Shown here piece after piece: positions 54,462-63,501 of a DNA stretch of 64,000 bases. The translations under genes and the position numbers were made by a program. Every line of letters starts with the position of its first letter. The stretch's first letter is position 1. The notes beneath the pieces were generated by a model. That model was given only the letters and a program-made list of their open reading frames with translations. It made no database searches and was not told where the DNA came from. The stretch is from Marivita sp. GX14005 (GTDB lineage: Bacteria > Pseudomonadota > Alphaproteobacteria > Rhodobacterales > Rhodobacteraceae): assembly GCF_023370775.1 (NCBI RefSeq), contig NZ_JAMCCQ010000002.1:124001-188000 (forward strand), given 5' to 3'.

Positions 54462-55898
54462 GTGTCTCATACAGATAACCAGACCCCGCCCAAGCTCTAC
54501 GCCGCGCGAGAGCCGATCTTTCCCAAGCGCGTTTCGGGCAGCTTCCGCAATCTCAAGTGGATCATCATGATCGTCACGCTGGGCATCTACTACGTGACGC
54601 CCTGGATTCGCTGGGATCGCGGGCCGGCACTGCCCGATCAGGCGGTGCTGGTGGATCTGGCGCATCGGCGGTTCTTCTTCTTCTGGATCGAGATCTGGCC
54701 GCACGAATTCTATTTCGTCGCGGGCCTGCTCATCATGGCCGGTCTGGGCCTCTTCCTCTTCACCTCGGCGCTGGGGCGTGTCTGGTGCGGCTACGCCTGC
54801 CCGCAAACCGTGTGGACCGATCTCTTCATTCTCGTCGAACGCTGGATCGAGGGAGACCGCAACGCGCGGCTTCGCCTGCACCGGCAGGAAAAGCTCGATT
54901 TCCGCAAGGCGCGTCTGCGCGTCACGAAATGGGTGACGTGGTTCCTGATCGCGCTGGCCACCGGCGGGGCCTGGGTGTTCTATTTCACCGACGCGCCGAC
55001 GCTGCTCGTCGATCTGGTGACGGGCCAGGCCCATCCGGTCGCCTACACGACGATGCTTGTTCTCACGGCGACGACCTTCTTCTTCGGTGGCTTCGCGCGC
55101 GAGCAGATCTGCATCTATGCCTGCCCCTGGCCGCGCATCCAGGCCGCGATGATGGACGAGGACACGCTGACCGTCGCCTATCGCGAATGGCGCGGGGAGC
55201 CGCGCGGCAAGCACCGTAAATCCGAAGGCTCCGAACAGCTCGGCGATTGCATCGACTGCATGGCCTGCGTGAACGTCTGCCCGATGGGGATCGACATCCG
55301 CGACGGTCAGCAGATGGAGTGCATCACTTGCGCGCTCTGCATCGACGCCTGCGACGATATCATGGCCAAGATCGGCAAGCCGCGCGGGTTGATCGACTAT
55401 ATCGCCCTGTCCGACGAGCCGCGCGAACGCGCCGGAGAGACGCCCCGGTCGGCCTGGTATCACATCTTCCGCGTCCGCACGATGATGTATACCGCGCTCT
55501 GGGCGCTGGTCGGCGTCGGGCTGGTCTTCGCGCTCTTCATCCGCCCGGATATTGAAATGTCGGTCGCTCCGGTGCGTAATCCGACCTTCGTGACCCTCTC
55601 GGACGGAACAATCCGCAACACCTATGATGTGCGGCTGCTCAACAAGCATGGCGAAGATCGGCCATTCGAAATGTCGATCACCGGCCATCCGGCGCTGGAG
55701 ATGGATCTCGAAGGTGTGGACGGCGACGTGGTAAATGTCCCCGCCAACCAGACCTACCTGCAACGCGTCTATGTGCTGGCGCCCGCAGGATCCGATCCGG
55801 CAGAGGCCGAACGCAGCGAATTGCGGCTCTGGGTCGAAGATCTGACCAATGGGCACCGCGCGTCGAAGGAATCGATCTTCAACGGAAAGGGCAACTGA
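54462..55898 (+). CDS. ccoG: Cytochrome c oxidase accessory protein CcoG (ferredoxin-like)
   Basis: Membrane Fe-S protein (RdxB/FixG), shown elsewhere to reduce copper for cbb3 assembly. The 478-aa protein has several spans, the CGYACPQTVWTDLF and CIYACPWPRIQAAM cysteine motifs, and two 4Fe-4S clusters in CIDCMACVNVCPMG and CITCALCIDACDD. The start is GTG at 54462 behind CGGAG. It is the first gene of ccoGHIS. Confidence 0.95.
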   Translation: MSHTDNQTPPKLYAAREPIFPKRVSGSFRNLKWIIMIVTLGIYYVTPWIRWDRGPALPDQAVLVDLAHRRFFFFWIEIWPHEFYFVAGLLIMAGLGLFLFTSALGRVWCGYACPQTVWTDLFILVERWIEGDRNARLRLHRQEKLDFRKARLRVTKWVTWFLIALATGGAWVFYFTDAPTLLVDLVTGQAHPVAYTTMLVLTATTFFFGGFAREQICIYACPWPRIQAAMMDEDTLTVAYREWRGEPRGKHRKSEGSEQLGDCIDCMACVNVCPMGIDIRDGQQMECITCALCIDACDDIMAKIGKPRGLIDYIALSDEPRERAGETPRSAWYHIFRVRTMMYTALWALVGVGLVFALFIRPDIEMSVAPVRNPTFVTLSDGTIRNTYDVRLLNKHGEDRPFEMSITGHPALEMDLEGVDGDVVNVPANQTYLQRVYVLAPAGSDPAEAERSELRLWVEDLTNGHRASKESIFNGKGN

Positions 55899-56359
55899 TG
55901 GCGAAGGAACGCAAACTGACCGGCTGGCATGCGCTGGCGATCTTTGGCGGGTGTTTCGCCGTCATCATTTCGGTCAACCTCGTGCTGGCCTATTCCGCCA
56001 TCAGCACCTTTCCGGGGGTCGAGGTCGACAATTCCTACGTCGCCTCGCAGCATTTCGACGAACGCCGGGCCGATCAGGAATCGCTAGGCTGGACGGTTGA
56101 TGCCAAGGCGACGGGCGGGCTGCTCATCCTCAGCATCACCGATGCCGATGGCCGGCCCGTGCAGGCCGGCACGCTCGACGCGGTGCTGGGCCGCGCGACC
56201 CATGTGCAGGACGATCGCAAGCCGGAGTTTTCCTTCGACGGCAAGGCCTATGTCGCCCGTGAAAGCTTGCGGCCCGGCAATTGGAACATCCGCATGAAAG
56301 CTACCGCGCTCGATGGCACGCCCTTCGAACAGCGCGTCGTTCTGAAGGTCGAAAGCTGA
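55898..56359 (+). CDS. ccoH: Cbb3 oxidase assembly protein CcoH (FixH)
   Basis: A 153-aa protein with an N-terminal span (ALAIFGGCFAVIISVNLVLAY) and a periplasmic FixH domain (NSYVASQHFDERRADQ). Needed for stable assembly of the cbb3 oxidase with CcoI. It overlaps the ccoG stop by one base. Confidence 0.94.
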   Translation: MAKERKLTGWHALAIFGGCFAVIISVNLVLAYSAISTFPGVEVDNSYVASQHFDERRADQESLGWTVDAKATGGLLILSITDADGRPVQAGTLDAVLGRATHVQDDRKPEFSFDGKAYVARESLRPGNWNIRMKATALDGTPFEQRVVLKVES

Positions 56360-56363
56360 AGCC

Positions 56364-58550
56364 ATGACTGCCGCGATGCGCCCGCCAGCGTCCGCTTGCC
56401 CCGCCTGTTCCGCTGCACCGGCTGCCGACGCGCTCGCGCAGCGGGCCGCACCCTCCAAGGCCGATTTCGTCCTGTCGCTGCCATCGATCCACTGCGCCGC
56501 CTGTATTTCGGGGGTCGAACGCGCCTTGAACGCCGCGCCGGGGGTGAAGGCCGCGCGCGTCAACCTGACCCTCAAGCGCGCCCAGATCGAGGCCGAGCCG
56601 GATGTGGCCGTGGACGACCTGATCGGCGTGCTGCAAGGCGCGGGCTTCGAGGCGCACGAGATGGACGCGACCGCGCTGCGCGCCACCCAGACCGACAAGG
56701 CGGGGCGCGATCTGCTGATGCGCCTTGCGGTTGCCGGGTTCGCCGCGATGAACGTGATGATGCTCTCCATCGCCGTCTGGTCCGGCGCCGAAGGGCCGAC
56801 GCGCGATATGTTCCACTGGATCTCCGCCGCCATCGCGCTGCCGACCATCGCCTTCTCCGCGCAACCCTTCTTCAAACACGCCTGGACGGCGCTCAGGGCC
56901 GGGCGGCTGAACATGGATGTGCCGATCTCGCTCGCCATCGCGCTCGCCGTCGTCACATCGCTCTGGGAGACATCGCTTTCGGGCGAACACGCCTATTTCG
57001 ACGCCGCGCTCACGCTCACATTCTTCCTTCTGGCCGGGCGGTATCTCGATCACCGCACCCGCGCCGCCGCGCGCTCCGCCGCCGAGGAACTCGCGGCGCT
57101 CGAAGTGCCGCGCGTTTTTCGGCTGACCGAGACGGGCGAGGAGCAGGTGGCGATGGCAGAGCTTGCCATCGGCGATCTGATCCGCGTGCGCCCCGGCGGG
57201 CGGATGCCCGTCGATGGCGAGATCGTGGACGGCCAGTCCGAACTCGACCGCTCGCTCCTGACGGGCGAGACGCGGCCGATCTATGCCGGGCCGGGTCAGA
57301 GCGTAAGCGCCGGCGAGGTGAACCTGACCGGCCCGCTTACCGTGCGCGCCGCCGCCGTGGGGCGCGATACCTCGCTGCACCGCATGGCCGATCTCGTTGC
57401 CATCGCCGAATCCGGCCGCTCGCGCTATACATCGCTCGCCGACAAGGCGGCCAAGCTTTACGCGCCGGGGGTGCATATCCTGTCGGCTTTGGCCTTCGTC
57501 GGCTGGTATTTCTACACCTTCGATCTGCGCACCGCGCTCAATATTGCGGCGGCGGTGCTCATCATCACCTGTCCCTGCGCGCTCGGGCTTGCGGTGCCTG
57601 CCGTGACCACCGCTGCCTCGGGCCGGCTCTTCCGCAAGGGGCTGCTGATCAAGGATGCCACCGCGCTGGAGCGTCTGGCGCAGGTCGATACGGTCGTCTT
57701 CGACAAGACCGGCACGCTGACCGATGGAACGCCGGAAGTGATGAACCTCTCCGATCACGCCCCGCGCGATCTCGGCATTGCGCTCGCGCTCGCTCGCGCC
57801 TCCTCGCATCCGCTCTCGCAATCGCTGGCAGCGGCCATTTCCGAACGCGATCTGCCTGCCGAAGAGGTCACGCGCATTACCGAACGGCCCGGACACGGCA
57901 CCGAAGGGGTGTGGAACGGGCAAACCGTCCGTTTGGGACGCGCCAGCTGGACAGGCGGAGGCGAAAGCCACGAGACCTGCGCATGGCTGCGCGTCGGCGA
58001 TGCCGAGGCCGTGCCGTTCCGCTTCACGGATCAAATACGCGACGGCGCGGAGGCGGTCGTCAGCGATCTGCAGGGCAGGGGCCTCGAAGTGATCCTAATG
58101 TCCGGCGATACAACGCCTGCGGTCGAGGCGTTCGCCCGCCGGCTCGGAATCGGCAAATGGATCGCCGAGGCGCTGCCGCAGGACAAATCCGCGCGGATCG
58201 AGGCGCTGACGAAAAGCGGCAAGCATGTGCTGATGGTCGGCGACGGGCTGAACGACACCGCTGCGCTCGTTGCCGCGCATGTCTCGATCTCGCCCGCCTC
58301 CGCGCTCGATGCGGCGCGGGTGGCGTCGGACGTGGTGCTGCTCGGCAAATCGCTGGAGCCGATCTCCGGCGCGCTGGCCACCTCGCAAACGGCAATCCGG
58401 CGCATCCGGCAGAACTTCACCATCGCGACATGGTATAACATCATCGCCGTGCCGCTGGCGGTGGCCGGGCTTTGTTCCCCGCTGATCGCGGCCTTGGCGA
58501 TGTCGAGCTCGTCGATTACAGTATCGCTGAACGCCCTGCGTCTGAAATGA
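56364..58550 (+). CDS. ccoI: Copper-translocating P-type ATPase CcoI (FixI)
   Basis: Exports Cu(I) to the periplasm for CuB insertion. The 728-aa protein has an N-terminal Cys motif (CPACSAAP), a metal-binding domain with SIHCAACISG, transmembrane Cys in TCPCALGLAVP, the phosphorylated DKTGTLTDG motif, an HP locus in SSHPLSQSL, and GDGLNDTAALVAA. It lies 4 bp after ccoH. Confidence 0.95.
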   Translation: MTAAMRPPASACPACSAAPAADALAQRAAPSKADFVLSLPSIHCAACISGVERALNAAPGVKAARVNLTLKRAQIEAEPDVAVDDLIGVLQGAGFEAHEMDATALRATQTDKAGRDLLMRLAVAGFAAMNVMMLSIAVWSGAEGPTRDMFHWISAAIALPTIAFSAQPFFKHAWTALRAGRLNMDVPISLAIALAVVTSLWETSLSGEHAYFDAALTLTFFLLAGRYLDHRTRAAARSAAEELAALEVPRVFRLTETGEEQVAMAELAIGDLIRVRPGGRMPVDGEIVDGQSELDRSLLTGETRPIYAGPGQSVSAGEVNLTGPLTVRAAAVGRDTSLHRMADLVAIAESGRSRYTSLADKAAKLYAPGVHILSALAFVGWYFYTFDLRTALNIAAAVLIITCPCALGLAVPAVTTAASGRLFRKGLLIKDATALERLAQVDTVVFDKTGTLTDGTPEVMNLSDHAPRDLGIALALARASSHPLSQSLAAAISERDLPAEEVTRITERPGHGTEGVWNGQTVRLGRASWTGGGESHETCAWLRVGDAEAVPFRFTDQIRDGAEAVVSDLQGRGLEVILMSGDTTPAVEAFARRLGIGKWIAEALPQDKSARIEALTKSGKHVLMVGDGLNDTAALVAAHVSISPASALDAARVASDVVLLGKSLEPISGALATSQTAIRRIRQNFTIATWYNIIAVPLAVAGLCSPLIAALAMSSSSITVSLNALRLK

Positions 58551-58563
58551 AGCGGAGGTTTCG

Positions 58564-58722
58564 ATGAATATCCTGGCCTATCTCATCCCGATATCGCTGA
58601 TTCTCGGCGGGCTTGGGCTGGCCGGTTTCGTGTTTACCGTCAAATCGCGGCAATATGACGATCCGAAAGGGGCCGCCGAACGCATCCTGTCGGACGAATA
58701 CGACGACCGCCCCAAGCAATAG
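58564..58722 (+). CDS. ccoS: Cbb3 oxidase maturation protein CcoS
   Basis: A 52-aa protein beginning MNILAYLIPISLILGG and ending DDRPKQ, with one membrane span and the QYDDPKGAAERIL tail typical of CcoS/FixS, which is needed to load cofactors into the oxidase. A GCGGAGG precedes the start. Small, but the position and sequence are diagnostic. Confidence 0.92.
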   Translation: MNILAYLIPISLILGGLGLAGFVFTVKSRQYDDPKGAAERILSDEYDDRPKQ

Positions 58723-58723
58723 C

Positions 58724-58741
58724 GCCGGGCGTCAGCCCGGC
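58724..58741. terminator. Stem-loop at the ccoS/dacA convergence
   Basis: A 7-bp stem GCCGGGC / GCCCGGC with a GTCA loop directly follows ccoS and overlaps the dacA stop codon. There is no T run, so it is only a likely terminator. Confidence 0.4.
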
Positions 58742-60273
58742 CCGATCATGAAGCAGGTCACCTGCCGGGCCTGAAGGCGGCGACACGCGAGATCGGCGGC
58801 CTCGCGGGTCAGCCCCATGAAATTCGCGTCGAACCCCCGGCTGCCATTCACCACCTTGCGCAAAGAGCCGTCGAGCGTCGTCATCTCCGCCAGCGCGGTC
58901 TTGAGCAGCGCCTTTTCGGCTGCGTAGCGGCTCGGGAAGCGCCCGACATTGATACCCCAATGCCGCCCGCCCGAGGTCGAGATACGCGTCACCACCTCGG
59001 TTTCGCGCTGAACCACAGGCTGCGCGGGCTCGGCGGCGCGGGCAGAGGCAAGAACCACCGTTTTCGGCCGCACGACGGGCTTGACCGACGCATCGGGCGC
59101 AGCCTTTTCACCACGGGCCACGACAGGCGCCGCAGCCGGCGCTGCGGCAACGAGCGCGGCCTTGGCCACCGTTTCTGTCACTTCCTTGACCTCTTCGGTC
59201 TGCACTTCGGCCAGAACATTCTGGATATCGTCCTTGAGCTCGGCCACCAGCGCATCGGGCAGTTCCGGCTCCGGTACGGGCCGCGCGGCCGGGCGCAGGC
59301 TCTTGGTGACGGCAGCGGCGACGACGCGGATGGACTTGGCGCGTGTTTTGGTCGACGGCACCGAGTTCTTCGCAATCACCGTCTCGCCATCGCCCGGCGC
59401 GACGGGGCCGAGATAGGGCGGCTTGCGCGGCTTGCGCAGCGCCATGCGGGTCGGTGCCTTATTGAACCCCAGATCCATCAGTTTGGCGACTTGCGCGTTG
59501 CGTGATGCGGTCGAATTGCCGCCGAACACCGTGACGATGATCCGTTCCGATCCCCGCTCCGCCGAAGCGACAAGGTTGAACCCCGCCGCGCGGGTGTAAC
59601 CCGTCTTGATTCCATCGGCGCCGCGATAGGCGTTCAGAAAGCGCCGGTTCGTATTCGCGACTTTCCGAATCCCGGCATCCGCCGAGCGGCGCGAGAACAG
59701 GTTGTAATATTGCGGATAGTCGTAAAGCACATGCCGGCCGAGGATCGTCATGTCCCGCGCCGTCGAAAGGTGCCCGCTCTCGGTCAGCCCATGCGCGTTC
59801 TTGAAGGTCGTCCGGCTCATCCCCAGCGCCTTGGCCGTGCGGTTCATCCGGCGCGCGAACGCGGCTTCCGAACCGGAGATTGCCTCGCCGAGCGCCGTTG
59901 CCGCATCATTGCCGGACTTGATCGCCGCCGCCCGCACGAGATAGCGCAGCCTGATCTTCGACCCGGCGCGCAGGCCGAGCTTCGAAGGCGGCTCCGACGC
60001 GGCCTTGCGCGAGATCGTGACTTCGGTGTCCATCGTGATCTCGCCGTTCTGGACGGCCTCGAACACGACGTAGAGCGTCATCATCTTGGTAAGAGAGGCA
60101 GGATGCAGCCGCGTATCGGCGTTCTCGGAATGGATCACTTCGCCATTGCGCGCATCCATGACCATCGCCGCATAGGGCGCGGCCATCGCGCTCAGCGGCA
60201 AGAGAATGGCAAACCAGATTCCGGTGATTACATACAGGCCCAATCGGCCCGGCAATTTGCGCCGTCCCGCCAC
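58732..60273 (-). CDS. D-alanyl-D-alanine carboxypeptidase with SPOR domain
   Basis: A 513-aa penicillin-binding-protein 5/6-type enzyme that trims peptidoglycan stem peptides. It has a signal peptide (~1-31), the peptidase S11 motifs SLTKM (nucleophile), SGNDAA and KTGYTRAAG, and then a long Ala/Val/Pro-rich linker (~300-435). A C-terminal SPOR domain (WGINVGRFPSRYAAE) targets denuded septal glycan. The SPOR fusion suggests action at division. Confidence 0.9.
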   Translation of the reverse strand: MAGRRKLPGRLGLYVITGIWFAILLPLSAMAAPYAAMVMDARNGEVIHSENADTRLHPASLTKMMTLYVVFEAVQNGEITMDTEVTISRKAASEPPSKLGLRAGSKIRLRYLVRAAAIKSGNDAATALGEAISGSEAAFARRMNRTAKALGMSRTTFKNAHGLTESGHLSTARDMTILGRHVLYDYPQYYNLFSRRSADAGIRKVANTNRRFLNAYRGADGIKTGYTRAAGFNLVASAERGSERIIVTVFGGNSTASRNAQVAKLMDLGFNKAPTRMALRKPRKPPYLGPVAPGDGETVIAKNSVPSTKTRAKSIRVVAAAVTKSLRPAARPVPEPELPDALVAELKDDIQNVLAEVQTEEVKEVTETVAKAALVAAAPAAAPVVARGEKAAPDASVKPVVRPKTVVLASARAAEPAQPVVQRETEVVTRISTSGGRHWGINVGRFPSRYAAEKALLKTALAEMTTLDGSLRKVVNGSRGFDANFMGLTREAADLACRRLQARQVTCFMIGPG

Positions 60274-60480
60274 GATATCCGCCTCTTTGCTGCCTCATGC
60301 CGCCGAATTTTTTCCGGTCGACGTTATTATTGAGGAAAACGCTAGCACATGAGCGGATGCCGATAAAGCGCTTATTTTTATACGTTTTGTTAACGATTCG
60401 AGGGCTCTTGCCCAATATGTTGCGGCTATTGAGGTCAGTCTTACAACCAAGGCGAATATGGCAGGAATATGGCGAACCTG

Positions 60481-61179
60481 TCAGCCGATTTCCGCCACAA
60501 GTTGCGGCAATTCCGAGAGATCCGTCAATTCGCGAAACCGCGCGCTTCGGGGGGCGTCGGCCGCTTCGAGGTCCCACGCAAGATCATGCGGCACGAAAAC
60601 GCCCCAGCTGCCCGCCTCGATGGCCGGAACCACATCGGATTTCATGGAGTTGCCCACCATCATCGCCGCGTCGGTGCCGCCGGGATGCGCGCCGAAAGCG
60701 GCGCGATAGGTGCTTGCCGATTTGTCAGACACGATGGCGACATCGTCGAAAAGATCGCCCAGACCCGACTGCGCCAGCTTGCGCTCCTGATGGAGAAGAT
60801 CGCCCTTGGTGATCAGCACGATCCGGTGCGTGCCGGCCAGCGCTTCGACCGTATCGCGCACATGGGGCAGCAATTCGACCGGGTGGGCCAGCATCTCCTG
60901 CCCGGCATCGAGCAATTCGCGGATGACATGGCCGGGCACCTGTCCATCGGTCACATCGATCGCCGTTTCGATCATCGACAGCACAAAGCCCTTAACCCCG
61001 AATCCGTAATGCCCGATATTGCGCCGCTCCGCCGCGATCAGCCGGTCGTGAAGATGCGCCCGTTCGCTATACTCCGTCAGAAGGGTTTCGAACCGATCCT
61101 GCGTGAGCTTGAAGAACCTTTCATTGTGCCACAGCGTGTCATCGGCATCGAACCCGATCGTTTCCAGCTTTCGTGCCAT
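60481..61179 (-). CDS. HAD family hydrolase
   Basis: A 232-aa haloacid-dehalogenase-fold phosphatase. Motif I is [12 protein letters not shown] (DxD), motif II is VLITKGD, and the late acidic motif is [13 protein letters not shown]. Helical cap type 1. The substrate is unknown. Divergent from clpS with 85 bp between them. Confidence 0.85.
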   Translation of the reverse strand: MARKLETIGFDADDTLWHNERFFKLTQDRFETLLTEYSERAHLHDRLIAAERRNIGHYGFGVKGFVLSMIETAIDVTDGQVPGHVIRELLDAGQEMLAHPVELLPHVRDTVEALAGTHRIVLITKGDLLHQERKLAQSGLGDLFDDVAIVSDKSASTYRAAFGAHPGGTDAAMMVGNSMKSDVVPAIEAGSWGVFVPHDLAWDLEAADAPRSARFRELTDLSELPQLVAEIG

Positions 61180-61264
61180 GATCCCCGGCCGTGCCTCTTT
61201 TCTCGCGCTGCCGACAGGTTATATACAGCGTTCAACAGATGAAACCCGAGGCACCAGTTTCCGC

Positions 61265-61621
61265 ATGACCCGCATGTCCGCCATTGTCGCCTGTCCGACC
61301 ATCGCCGGCCCCCCGCCGGACGAGGACGACCAGACCGGCGTCGTGATCGAGACGCGCACCAAGACGAAACGCCCGCCGCTCTACAAGGTGCTCCTGCTGA
61401 ACGACGATTATACGCCGATGGAATTCGTCGTGCACGTGCTGGAGCGGTTTTTCGGCATGAACCACGCGCAGGCCTTCGAAATCATGCTGACCGTCCACAA
61501 GAAGGGTCTGGCCGTGGTCGGCGTGTTCAGCCACGAGATCGCGGAAACCAAGGTCGGCCAGGTGATGGATTTCGCCCGCCGCCACCAGCATCCGCTGCAA
61601 TGCACGATGGAAAAGGAATAG
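61265..61621 (+). CDS. clpS: ATP-dependent Clp protease adapter protein ClpS
   Basis: N-degron receptor feeding substrates to ClpAP. The 118-aa protein has an unstructured N-terminus, then [17 protein letters not shown] (substrate-pocket Asn/Asp), the [19 protein letters not shown] region and the [11 protein letters not shown] helix. ATG 61265 has GAGG at workable spacing. It is upstream of the RsmC-like gene by 21 bp. Confidence 0.95.
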   Translation: MTRMSAIVACPTIAGPPPDEDDQTGVVIETRTKTKRPPLYKVLLLNDDYTPMEFVVHVLERFFGMNHAQAFEIMLTVHKKGLAVVGVFSHEIAETKVGQVMDFARRHQHPLQCTMEKE

Positions 61622-61642
61622 CCGGCCCGCCCGGCGCGCATC

Positions 61643-62656
61643 ATGGCTTCACCCAGATTGATACACGCGGTCGAGACCGGGGCGCTCGATCCTGCCTCCT
61701 CGGCGCGCGCCCTGCTGCTCGAACCGGCGGCGGATGCTGCGTTCGACGCGTTCGGCACGCACGATTTGACCGCGCAGCAGAACTTCAAACCGAGTTACGA
61801 TGCGCTTGAGGCGCAGGGCGTCACGGTCGTGACGCACGCCACTGACCCCGCCGATCTGGTGCACGTCACGGTCCCGCGCAGCCGCGATCTGGCTCGCGGC
61901 CTGATCGCGCAGGCCGCCCGGCTCGCGCCGCAGGGCCGGGTGATCGTGGACGGGGCCAAGACCGATGGCATCGATTCGCTTCTGCGCGAGGTCAAGGCGC
62001 GCGTGTCCATTGATGCACAACTGTCCAAGGCGCATGGCCGTATCTTCTGGTTTACGCCGGGGGATGCCTTCGCCGATTGGGCGCTTCCCGATCCCGCCGC
62101 GGTCGAGGGCGGCTGGATCACCCAGCCAGGCGTCTTTTCCGCCGATGGGCCGGACCCCGGATCGCAGGCGCTGGTCGCGGCGCTTCCCAAGGCGCTCAAG
62201 GGGAAGGGGGCCGATCTGGGTGGTGGCTGGGGGTTCCTCACGGCGCATCTGCTTGATCTGCCGGAGGTCACACATGTCGATCTCGTCGAGGCCGACCGCC
62301 GCGCGCTGACCTGCGCGGAGCGGAACGTGACCGACCCGCGTGCCGCGCTGCACTGGGCGGATGCAACGACATGGGGGCAGGCGCGCAGCCTCGATTTCGT
62401 GGTGATGAACCCGCCGTTCCACACCAGCCGCACACCCGATGCGTCGCTCGGACAGGCGTTCATCCGCGCCGCCGCGCGGCTGCTCAAGCCCAAGGGGCAG
62501 CTTGTCATGGTGGCCAACCGCCATCTGCCCTATGAAACGACACTGGCCGCGCATTTCGCGCAGCATGCGGAGCTTGGCGGGGATACGCGGTTCAAAATCC
62601 TGCACGCCGCCTCCCCGAATGCCACTGGCGCGGCCCCCCGGCGCAAGCGCCGCTGA
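61643..62656 (+). CDS. Class I SAM-dependent methyltransferase, RsmC-like
   Basis: A 337-aa protein resembling 16S rRNA guanine-1207 N2-methyltransferase. The C-terminal half has the SAM site GADLGGGWGFLTAHLL, an acidic LVEADRRAL, and the NPPFHTS motif of base N-methylation. The N-terminal half is the degenerate duplicate typical of RsmC. The motif evidence supports an N2-guanine methyltransferase; the exact base is inferred. Confidence 0.87.
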   Translation: MASPRLIHAVETGALDPASSARALLLEPAADAAFDAFGTHDLTAQQNFKPSYDALEAQGVTVVTHATDPADLVHVTVPRSRDLARGLIAQAARLAPQGRVIVDGAKTDGIDSLLREVKARVSIDAQLSKAHGRIFWFTPGDAFADWALPDPAAVEGGWITQPGVFSADGPDPGSQALVAALPKALKGKGADLGGGWGFLTAHLLDLPEVTHVDLVEADRRALTCAERNVTDPRAALHWADATTWGQARSLDFVVMNPPFHTSRTPDASLGQAFIRAAARLLKPKGQLVMVANRHLPYETTLAAHFAQHAELGGDTRFKILHAASPNATGAAPRRKRR

Positions 62657-62674
62657 CCGAAAGGATCGCAACAG

Positions 62675-63478
62675 ATGTCATTTTCCATCGAAGGCAAGAC
62701 CGCCATCGTCACCGGCGCTGCGAATGGCGTCGGGCTCGCGGTCGCGCGGCATTTCGTCGATCAGGGCGCGAATGTCATGTTCGCCGATATGGACGAGGCG
62801 CGGCTGTCGCATGAATGTGGCGAGATTCCCGAGGATGAGGGCAATATCCGCTACTTCGCAGGCGACCTGCGCGAACGCCTGACGCTCGCCAACCTGCTCT
62901 CGGCCACGATAGACGCGTTCGACCGTGTCGATATCCTCGTCAATGGCAGCCGTCAGGTGATGCCATCCGATCCGCTCGATCCCGATGACGACAGTTTCGA
63001 GACATTGATGAAGCAGAACGTCACCAACACGTTCCGCCTGTCGCAGCTTGTCGCCAAGCGCATGATCAAGCAGTCCGAAGGCAAGGACGAGGGGCAGGCG
63101 GGCGCCATCGTCAACCTGTCCTCCATCGCCGCGCGGCGCACGCAGCCGGAGCTGCTCTCCTATTCGGTCTCCACCGCCGCGCTCGACCAGCTCACGCGGT
63201 CGCTGGCAGTGGCCTATGCGCAATACCGCATCCGCGTGAATTCCATCGCGCTCGGCTCCGTCATGTCCGCCAGCCTCAAGGATGCGTTGAAGAAGAACGA
63301 CGACTACCGTGAACAGATCGAGGACATGACCCCGCTCGGCCGCATCGCCGCTCCGCGCGAGCTAGCCGAGGCGGTGCAGTTCCTGTCCTGCGAGGGCGCA
63401 GGATTCGTGACGGGCCAGATCATCACCGTCGATGGCGGGCGCACCTTGCTCGACCCCGTCGGCGCGCCGGCGCATTGA
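62675..63478 (+). CDS. SDR family protein with degenerate active site
   Basis: A 267-aa short-chain dehydrogenase-like protein. The cofactor motif TGAANGVG is intact, but NNAG reads VNGS, the YxxxK motif reads YSVST (Lys lost), and the late PG reads LG. Ser and Tyr remain. Normal hydride chemistry is doubtful. It lies 18 bp after the methyltransferase and 23 bp before hemF. Confidence 0.85.
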   Translation: MSFSIEGKTAIVTGAANGVGLAVARHFVDQGANVMFADMDEARLSHECGEIPEDEGNIRYFAGDLRERLTLANLLSATIDAFDRVDILVNGSRQVMPSDPLDPDDDSFETLMKQNVTNTFRLSQLVAKRMIKQSEGKDEGQAGAIVNLSSIAARRTQPELLSYSVSTAALDQLTRSLAVAYAQYRIRVNSIALGSVMSASLKDALKKNDDYREQIEDMTPLGRIAAPRELAEAVQFLSCEGAGFVTGQIITVDGGRTLLDPVGAPAH

Positions 63479-63501
63479 TCCCGCAACATGCCGAGGAACA
63501 G

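Noticed and set aside
54297-55856. 519-codon frame antisense to ccoG
   Set aside because: It is opposite the Fe-S motifs of ccoG, shows no domain, and would run through the FNR site and promoter.
56396-58438. 680-codon frame in another phase of ccoI
   Set aside because: The composition is dominated by Arg, Ala and Gly, as in other shadow frames, and ccoI in the main phase has all P-type ATPase motifs.
60274-60480. AT-richer gap between dacA and the HAD gene as a possible small RNA locus
   Set aside because: It is only 207 bp, shows no strong hairpin with a T run, and is best explained as the dacA promoter region.
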